Under the pieces are notes generated by a model, which was not told the DNA's origin, searched no databases, and saw only the letters and a program-made list of their open reading frames with translations. A stretch of DNA of 5,296 nt from Deltaproteobacteria bacterium (GTDB lineage: Bacteria > Desulfobacterota > DSM-4660 > Desulfatiglandales > Desulfatiglandaceae): assembly GCA_019307645.1 (NCBI GenBank), contig JAFDJF010000227.1:1-5296 (forward strand). The letters run 5' to 3'. Below, piece after piece: positions 1-4,178 of this stretch. Position 1 is the first letter of the stretch; the number at the start of each line of letters is the position of its first letter. The position numbers and the translations under genes are program-made.

Positions 1-344
1 ACAAAATAGAAAAGAGACGTTATCCCAGGGTCAAAAAGCTTTATCTTATATCATATATTAACAAGGCCTAAGGACAGCAAACTTCTCCGGTTTCAATGGG
101 CAGGACCCTGGATATCAGCCCGATCGTAGTACGTGTGGAAGTTTATCGGGATATAAAGATCGATTCCATCATGGAAATGGAAATCAGCCTAAAAGAACTT
201 AATTTCTCCGTTCAGGGAAAAGTCGTCCGCGTTCAGGAAGTAGATAAAAAGGTTTACATCCTGGGCATACAATTCGACGAAATCCAACCGGAACTGGGCG
301 ACATAGATGAGCAGATCGAGCAATCGGATCAGATGAACTCGTAA
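1..344 (+). pseudogene. PilZ-domain protein, 5'-partial and interrupted by an in-frame stop
   Basis: Reading from position 3, the frame encodes a stretch with the basic motif RRYPR (15-29), matching the RxxxR c-di-GMP contact at the start of PilZ domains. A TAA stop follows at 69-71. The same frame then stays open for 90 codons to the TAA at 342-344 and continues the PilZ beta-barrel: GRTLDISPIV, then VEVYRDI, then a GKVVRV strand and a YILGIQFDEI strand. The junction reads naturally if the stop replaced one sense codon; GAA to TAA is one base. The second signature, D/NxSxxG, reads DISPIV (111-128), with valine where the glycine belongs. Re-initiation at ATG 96 would give 82 residues without RxxxR, and I see no convincing ribosome-binding site there. 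The true start lies left of the window. PilZ family assignment is fairly secure; loss of function is inferred. A sequencing error at 69 is the main alternative. Confidence 0.72.
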
Positions 345-385
345 CACCCCGATTGAGCGAAAACACTCAATCGGAAAGGTGTCAG
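340..385. repeat. Hairpin repeat, copy 1
   Basis: A 9-bp perfect stem CCGATTGAG (349-357) / CTCAATCGG (366-374) encloses the loop CGAAAACA. ACACC (344-348) and GGTGT (378-382) can extend the stem across an AAA bulge. The unit CGTAA...GTCAG recurs at 2122-2168 with three substitutions and one inserted base. Two of the substitutions are a compensatory pair within the stem. The element starts inside the last codons of the PilZ frame and contains its TAA stop. It could act as a transcript 3' end, but there is no T-tract after the stem, so it is not a standard intrinsic terminator. It is most likely a dispersed REP/MITE-like element. Confidence 0.85.
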
Positions 386-399
386 CCCGCCATGGCGGG
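386..399. repeat. 14-nt perfect palindrome
   Basis: CCCGCCATGGCGGG is a perfect GC-rich palindrome directly after hairpin copy 1. It may be a third arm of the same dispersed element or a protein-binding site. Copy 2 of the hairpin is followed by a different sequence, so this palindrome is not part of the shared core. Positions 400-460 after it hold no gene or recognisable signal. Confidence 0.7.
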
Positions 400-460
400 A
401 TAGATGGACCTTTTACGGAATCGTCAAAACAGGAATTGAGAAGCTTTAAAACCCTGGTGT

Positions 461-602
461 GAGACTTTTTAAAAATGCTCAATTTTGTGCCAAATCAAGA
501 AAGACTCAAATTTTAACCGTAGGAATACATTGAGTATTTCGAGGATTAAAATTTGAGTCTGACGCCGAGTTGGTGCAAAAGGGAGCCTTTTTCAAAGGTC
601 TC
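461..602. repeat. Long nested palindromic element (about 142 nt), possibly a structured RNA
   Basis: Several nested arms pair across the element. Arms 461-480 and 583-602 match at 17 of 20 positions plus one G-U. Arms 483-493 (TTTTGTGCCAA) and 570-580 (TTGGTGCAAAA) pair fully if two G-U pairs are allowed. Arms 502-516 (AGACTCAAATTTTAA) and 546-560 (TTAAAATTTGAGTCT) are a perfect 15-bp stem. An inner stem GGAATAC / GTATTTC caps it around the loop ATTGA. No protein-coding frame explains it. It ends 12 nt before the ribosome-binding site of the gene starting at 623, so it may form part of that gene's leader. It could be a dispersed palindromic repeat (MITE-like) or a transcribed structured RNA; the G-U pairs mildly favour selection on RNA. 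Confidence 0.78.
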
Positions 603-622
603 GGGATATTGATCGAGGGGAA

Positions 623-1255
623 ATGGCACACCTTGTAGCAACTATCGATGAAAAACTTATAAACGCGGCCCTCGCAAAATCCGGCCCAATAGAAGGGGAG
701 GAACACAGGGAAGCGAAACCAATCAAGGTTCCTTATATAGGAATAGGGTCACAGGAAACTCCCCTTGGTATTAAAATCCCGTATCCGTGCAGAAAGGAAA
801 AGACTGTTATTCCGTGGAGCGTGACCCTAAGATGGTCTGTCAGGAACTTGAGAATTGACATTCGCGAGGACATTGCACTATTCAGGGCCGATGTCCGCGC
901 GAAAGCAGAAAAATTCAGTTACACTGAACCCCTCCGCGGCTCCTTCAAGGTCACACTGACGGGGTCAACTGTTTTGATCACCCTTCAATCTCTTAAAATA
1001 ACGCTTTACATCAAACCTGAAGGTACCAGGATAGACATCCTCACATTTGATATTATCGATAAACTTCCAGCTGAATTGCGTCAGATCAAATTTGACTTGC
1101 CATTCAAACCGAATCTGGATATCCCTCTTCCGAATGGAGAAAAACTGTCTATAACTGCAAAACCTACGGGTCTGGCTTTGAAAAAAGGCCATATCGTGGT
1201 GTCAGCAAGTCTTGATGCCCTGGCAGACCCGAAATCGGAAGAAATCAAATCCTAG
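623..1255 (+). CDS. Unknown beta-rich protein, 210 residues
   Basis: I do not recognise this family with confidence. The start is ATG 623, with GAGGGG at 615-620 just upstream (a tight spacing). A short amphipathic helix is likely at residues 4-19 (VATIDEKLINAALAKS). A polar linker follows, then alternating hydrophobic and charged strands over about residues 62-145 and 155-198. There is one cysteine (Cys56), no signal peptide and no membrane segment, so the product is probably cytoplasmic. The layout of an N-terminal helix and then long beta strands loosely recalls TULIP/BPI-type lipid-binding folds, but this is a guess. Its stop overlaps that of the convergent amidohydrolase. No promoter was evident; the palindromic element lies immediately upstream. 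The open frame, ribosome-binding site and coherent amphipathic pattern support a real gene. Confidence 0.68.
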   Translation: MAHLVATIDEKLINAALAKSGPIEGEEHREAKPIKVPYIGIGSQETPLGIKIPYPCRKEKTVIPWSVTLRWSVRNLRIDIREDIALFRADVRAKAEKFSYTEPLRGSFKVTLTGSTVLITLQSLKITLYIKPEGTRIDILTFDIIDKLPAELRQIKFDLPFKPNLDIPLPNGEKLSITAKPTGLALKKGHIVVSASLDALADPKSEEIKS

Positions 1256-2109
1256 CCCTGATTCTCCTTCCCCAAAAATTTCAAAGCCACATCGTGAAGC
1301 AGCTTCCGCCTGCATCCGGGGTTCAGGGAGAGACCTTCAACCCGGTGCAAATACCCCTCGGTCCTTTCGGCCTCATTCCAGGCGCAGTCTGACCCAAACA
1401 TTACCCTTTCTTGGTAGTGTTCAATATAGTCACAGTAACTTTTGGGGTCTTTTTCAATATGGTCATACAATCCGGATATATCACTGTAGCAGTTACTGAA
1501 TTTATCAAGGAGTTGGCCCATCTTTTTTCTACTGAAGCCAAGATGCGGGAAATTTATCTGAAGATGTGGGAAATTTGACAGGAATTCCGTGGCATATTCA
1601 AAATGATTATGAAGATTAAGGTGACAAATCAGGGGCAGGCTGTTTTGCTGGCCATAATCCATAACCCTCTGCTGCCAGTCAAGGTAAGAAGATTTTGTTG
1701 TCTTGAGAATATCGGCAGGACTTTCAACCTGGAGAAAATCATCATATTCCGGGATAAACAGCGTTTTTAGACCCTGGTATCCAAAAGGTATGTAATGCTC
1801 AAGCCAGGATTCAACATCACCATGAATGATTCGAAAGTCAAGGAACGGAACGATAAAGTCCTCGCTTTCCAGTTCTTCTCTTACTTTTTGCAAAAGCGGA
1901 TTGGAGTCAATGAAATCCGGGTGATAATGAGATCTGGCATGGTAGGGCGCAACCCTTATTATATGGGAAAAGTCCAGCCCATAGGTCGTAAAGCAAAGCA
2001 GGTAAACTTTCCTGAGCCCAAGCGCTTTCAGCTTCACATAAATGTCCTGACAGCCAAGAATCTCATCTTCTCTCCCCCCAAAATGCAGGTGTGCATCGAT
2101 AAATTCCAT
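1252..2109 (-). CDS. Amidohydrolase-family (amidohydrolase_2, TIM-barrel) metal-dependent hydrolase
   Basis: The 285-residue product begins MEFIDAHLHFGG, with the HxH metal motif at His7/His9 on strand 1 of the barrel. Later ligand strands are visible: LICHLNLH (His163, His167), NFPHLGF (His189) and FGSDCAW (Asp241, the usual strand-8 metal-binding and catalytic aspartate). The C-terminal LLHDVALKFLG matches the usual closing helix. The length is normal for the COG2159-type family, which includes hydrolases and decarboxylases; the substrate cannot be read from sequence. I chose ATG 2109 because GGGAG lies 8 nt upstream and the protein then starts at the conserved strand. A longer frame to 2148 would merely translate the hairpin repeat. 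It is likely cytoplasmic. A terminator separates it from the carboxylase upstream, so it is probably a separate unit, though I found no clear promoter. Confidence 0.87.
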   Translation of the reverse strand: MEFIDAHLHFGGREDEILGCQDIYVKLKALGLRKVYLLCFTTYGLDFSHIIRVAPYHARSHYHPDFIDSNPLLQKVREELESEDFIVPFLDFRIIHGDVESWLEHYIPFGYQGLKTLFIPEYDDFLQVESPADILKTTKSSYLDWQQRVMDYGQQNSLPLICHLNLHNHFEYATEFLSNFPHLQINFPHLGFSRKKMGQLLDKFSNCYSDISGLYDHIEKDPKSYCDYIEHYQERVMFGSDCAWNEAERTEGYLHRVEGLSLNPGCRRKLLHDVALKFLGKENQG

Positions 2110-2121
2110 GTTTGCTGCTCC

Positions 2122-2168
2122 CGTAAAACCCCAATTGAGCGAAAACACTCAATTGGAAAGGCTGTCAG
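2122..2168. repeat. Hairpin repeat, copy 2
   Basis: CCAATTGAG (2131-2139) and CTCAATTGG (2148-2156) form a 9-bp perfect stem around the same CGAAAACA loop as copy 1 at 340-385. One G-C pair of copy 1 is an A-T pair here, so pairing is kept. The shared block runs from CGTAA to TGTCAG with one extra C. Relative to the amidohydrolase it lies in the 5' leader, just upstream of its ribosome-binding site, so it could form a hairpin in that mRNA. Confidence 0.85.
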
Positions 2169-2182
2169 GTATCCCGTCTACG

Positions 2183-2219
2183 CTCTGACGAGCTGCGCCG
2201 TGGCAGGCAGGTGTCAGAG
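2183..2219. repeat. Small hairpin next to repeat copy 2
   Basis: CTCTGAC (2183-2189) and GTCAGAG (2213-2219) are a perfect 7-bp inverted repeat. Inside it, CTGC (2193-2196) pairs with GCAG (2203-2206). The right arm repeats the GGTGTCAG string that also ends hairpin copy 1 (378-385), so this may be a further module of the same dispersed element. It has no T-tract and is not a terminator by itself. Confidence 0.55.
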
Positions 2220-2220
2220 A

Positions 2221-2258
2221 CAAAAAAGGGAAATGGCACAGATTGCCCCATTTCCCTT
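2221..2258 (-). terminator. Intrinsic terminator of the carboxyltransferase gene
   Basis: On the minus strand, AAGGGAAATGG pairs perfectly with CCATTTCCCTT (plus-strand arms 2226-2236 and 2248-2258, 11-nt loop). A run of T residues then follows (plus strand CAAAAAA, 2221-2227). The stem begins 20 nt after the TAA of the carboxylase at 2278. The 11-bp stem and T-tract are the standard Rho-independent form. On the plus strand no T-run follows the hairpin, so it works in one direction only. Confidence 0.85.
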
Positions 2259-2277
2259 ATAAACTTCTGCGCAATGA

Positions 2278-3840
2278 TTACAGATAGATATTCCCGTGTT
2301 TCTTGGGCGGAATATCAATCGTCGTCTTGGTCATCCATCCTTCAAGGTGTTTGATTATCTCAATCCTAGTGTCTTCAGGCCGGATGACATTGTCAATCAG
2401 GCCGCGACCTGCGCAGAACCAGGGATTGATATATTTTTCATAGTAGTCCTCAGTGGCTTTCTTGCGGAATTCTTCATCGTATTTCCCGGCAGGATAAATA
2501 ACATCGATTACCGCCTCAGGAACAACAATGGTAATAACGGCCGTAGGCCACGCAAGGACCACATCCCCACCCATGGTCTTTGTGGACATCCCGGCGTACC
2601 CACCGGCATATGCCTTGCGAAGAATAACACTGATTTTTGGAACCGTAGCTTCCGCATAGGCATGAAGATTCTTGCACCCGTGTTTAATGACACCCCTTCT
2701 CTCCTGATCGGTGCCCACAAGATAGGCAGGATTGTCAATCAGGAATATTAGAGGCAGGTTAAAGGCATCACAGAATCGGATAAACCGGGCGATCTTGGTT
2801 GCCGCTTCAACCTCGAGGGCTCCTGCATTAACCATGGGCTGATTGGCAATTAATCCAACAGGAATCCCATTAAACCGGGCAAAGCAGATAATCAGATTCG
2901 GTGCATACTCTCTTTTAATTTCATAGAAAGACCCTTCATCAGCCACCTCCCTGATGACCTTCTTCATATCATAGGGCCTTCTCATATTGGTCGGCACGAT
3001 ATCCAGAAGCTGGGGTAATTTCCTGTCCGGTTTGTCTGTCGTGCTTATGATGGGGAGCTCTGATTCAAAGCTTGAAGGAAGGTATGAGAGCATCTTCTTT
3101 GTCTCCTCGATGCATATCTCATCATCCTCCACCTCAAGGTCGCATATCCCCGTGACCTTGGTATGCATCCTGCTCCCGCCCAGTTCTTCAATGGTGGCGA
3201 TTTCACCAATACTCTGTTTTACAAATGCAGGACCGCCAATGTACATGTTGCTCCGGCCTTTAACCATGAGAACAAGATCGTTCATGGCAGGCACATAACC
3301 CTGACCGCCCCCGCAGGGCCCCATCATCATGGCGATCTGGGGAACGGAACCGGAAGCATATGTGTGGGCGTTCAGCATCCTGCCGTAGCCCATGTGACCG
3401 GCCTGCATGCCCTCCTGAAGTCTGGCACCGCCGGAATCCATCATCCCTACAACAGGGACTCGCATTTTCATTGCGTGTTCAACGATAATGCTAGAGGCCT
3501 TCATGCCGTGAAAGTCAGACATGGTGCCGCCGGAGGATGTAAAATCCTGAGACCATACACACACATACCGGCCGTCAACCTTTCCAAACCCGGTAACCAC
3601 ACCTTCGGAAGGGATCTTTTTTTTGTCCATGCCGAAATCAACTTCCTTATGTTTGATGAAAGTATAAACCTCTTGAAAGGTTCCGGGATCAAAAAACAGA
3701 TCTATCCTCTCACGGGCGGTAAGCTTTCCTCTTTCATGCTGTTTGGCAACCGCTTTTTCTCCGCCCATGGCAAAAATTTCGGCTTTTCTCGCTTCAAAAT
3801 TCTCTAAATATTCTTCCCAACTCTTTTCTTTTTGACTCAT
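2278..3840 (-). CDS. Biotin-dependent acyl-CoA carboxylase, carboxyltransferase subunit (PccB/MmdA-like)
   Basis: The 520-residue product is full length for this family and ends in the typical HGNIYL tail. It moves CO2 between carboxybiotin and an acyl-CoA in the cytoplasm. Crotonase-fold N domain: GKLTARERI (38-46), SGGARLQEG (136-144) and GPCGGGQGYVPAMND (174-188), the first oxyanion-hole region. C domain: NAGALEVEAATKIARFI (338-354), DNPAYLVGTDQE (369-380), AEATVPKISVILRKAYAGGYAGM (second oxyanion region, 396-418) and AWPTA (430-434). Ala416 occupies the place of the PccB specificity aspartate (Asp422 in Streptomyces), and DNPAYLVG replaces the common DxPGFxxG, so propionyl-CoA is not assured. 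Methylmalonyl- or glutaconyl-CoA decarboxylase alpha subunits are alternatives. No biotin carboxylase or biotin carrier is in view. ATG 3840 was chosen over 3861 because GGGGG lies 7 nt upstream and the sequence matches the usual N terminus. Confidence 0.92.
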   Translation of the reverse strand: MSQKEKSWEEYLENFEARKAEIFAMGGEKAVAKQHERGKLTARERIDLFFDPGTFQEVYTFIKHKEVDFGMDKKKIPSEGVVTGFGKVDGRYVCVWSQDFTSSGGTMSDFHGMKASSIIVEHAMKMRVPVVGMMDSGGARLQEGMQAGHMGYGRMLNAHTYASGSVPQIAMMMGPCGGGQGYVPAMNDLVLMVKGRSNMYIGGPAFVKQSIGEIATIEELGGSRMHTKVTGICDLEVEDDEICIEETKKMLSYLPSSFESELPIISTTDKPDRKLPQLLDIVPTNMRRPYDMKKVIREVADEGSFYEIKREYAPNLIICFARFNGIPVGLIANQPMVNAGALEVEAATKIARFIRFCDAFNLPLIFLIDNPAYLVGTDQERRGVIKHGCKNLHAYAEATVPKISVILRKAYAGGYAGMSTKTMGGDVVLAWPTAVITIVVPEAVIDVIYPAGKYDEEFRKKATEDYYEKYINPWFCAGRGLIDNVIRPEDTRIEIIKHLEGWMTKTTIDIPPKKHGNIYL

Positions 3841-3883
3841 AATAGCGCCCCCATTCTTCAAATTTTAAAAAAATCAACGGCAA

Positions 3884-3912
3884 ACTCTATTTTTTCTTTA
3901 AAACCATGTCAA
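3884..3912 (-). promoter_or_regulatory. Sigma70-type promoter of the carboxyltransferase gene
   Basis: On the minus strand there is a consensus -35 TTGACA (plus 3907-3912), a 17-bp spacer and a -10 TAGAGT (plus 3884-3889, 4 of 6 matches to TATAAT). Transcription would start near 3877 and give a leader of about 37 nt with the GGGGG ribosome-binding site before ATG 3840. This also favours that start over the ATG at 3861. The -35 box overlaps the first unit of the direct repeats, which suggests regulation there. Confidence 0.68.
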
Positions 3913-4016
3913 GAACAAACTGTCTGCTTCACCTGTGAGATAAAGCCGACTATCAAGACATAATTCACCTGATTAAAGCATTATTTTTCATGACAATCAA
4001 GCCAAATTGTCTGCAT
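3909..4016. repeat. Degenerate direct repeats with 44-bp period
   Basis: TCAAG starts at 3909, 3953 and 3997, exactly 44 bp apart. Units 1 and 3 share TCAAG, then CAAA(C/T)TGTCTGC(T/A)T (3916-3929 and 4003-4016). Units 1 and 2 share TTCACCTG (3928-3935, 3964-3971) followed by a variant of ATAAAGC. The sequence before units 2 and 3 matches as GAC(T/A)ATCAAG. These look like a decayed tandem duplication or repeated binding sites for a regulator. Unit 1 overlaps the -35 box of the carboxylase promoter. Confidence 0.55.
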
Positions 4017-4030
4017 GCGAATAAATAATG
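3979..4030. promoter_or_regulatory. Imperfect 52-nt palindrome, candidate operator
   Basis: CATTATTTTTC (3979-3989) pairs with GAATAAATAATG (4019-4030) with one unpaired base. Inside, GACAAT (3992-3997) pairs perfectly with ATTGTC (4006-4011) around an 8-nt loop. It sits midway between the divergent genes and overlaps unit 3 of the direct repeats. It could be a dimeric-regulator site or a hairpin in a dehydrogenase leader, if that gene is transcribed from further upstream. Confidence 0.45.
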
Positions 4031-4178
4031 TTTGCCTTTTCCGAAAGAATGTGTAAAAGTGAAAAAATGCACAAACGGGAAAGTGTCTCAGTGGAACTTC
4101 ATACCTTTTCAAAAAAGGACTAAAATCGAAAATGGGACATCATTATTATTATAAAGATATATCGTGAGGCTTCCAAAG

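Larger units (their letters stand above)
3841..4178. promoter_or_regulatory. Divergent control region between carboxylase and dehydrogenase
   Basis: This AT-rich 338-bp stretch has no credible gene. It holds the carboxylase promoter, degenerate direct repeats and an imperfect palindrome, each listed separately. Near the dehydrogenase there is a small inverted repeat, CCTTTT / AAAAGG (4104-4109 / 4113-4118), of unknown role. For the dehydrogenase I see only weak promoter candidates: TTGCCT 4032-4037 with TAAAAG 4054-4059, 16-bp spacer. I do not call one. Confidence 0.6.

Noticed and set aside
2110..2148. N-terminal extension of the amidohydrolase to ATG 2148.
   Set aside because: The added 13 residues translate the hairpin repeat. 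The internal ATG at 2109 has a well-placed ribosome-binding site and begins at the conserved first barrel strand.
340..2168. CRISPR-like array, because of the repeated hairpin.
   Set aside because: There are only two copies, 1.8 kb apart with genes between them, and no regular spacers or cas genes.
617..2240. The 13-mer GGGAAATGGCACA occurs both at the start of the unknown gene (618-630) and in the terminator hairpin (2228-2240).
   Set aside because: In each place it is explained by local function (start codon region; stem and loop). One shared 13-mer in a window this size can arise by chance.
1795..2262. Plus-strand frame of 155 codons antisense to the amidohydrolase.
   Set aside because: Most of it overlaps a conserved enzyme, and its end runs through the hairpin repeat and the terminator. 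It has no supporting motif or ribosome-binding site.
3163..3807. Long plus-strand open frame of 214 codons inside the carboxylase gene.
   Set aside because: It is antisense to a strongly recognisable conserved protein. Its translation has no family features, and it is explained by codon bias on the opposite strand.
4145..4156. AT-rich TATAAA at 4150-4155 as a -10 box for the dehydrogenase.
   Set aside because: No -35 match lies at the proper distance, and a start near 4162 would leave the ribosome-binding site at the very 5' end of the mRNA.
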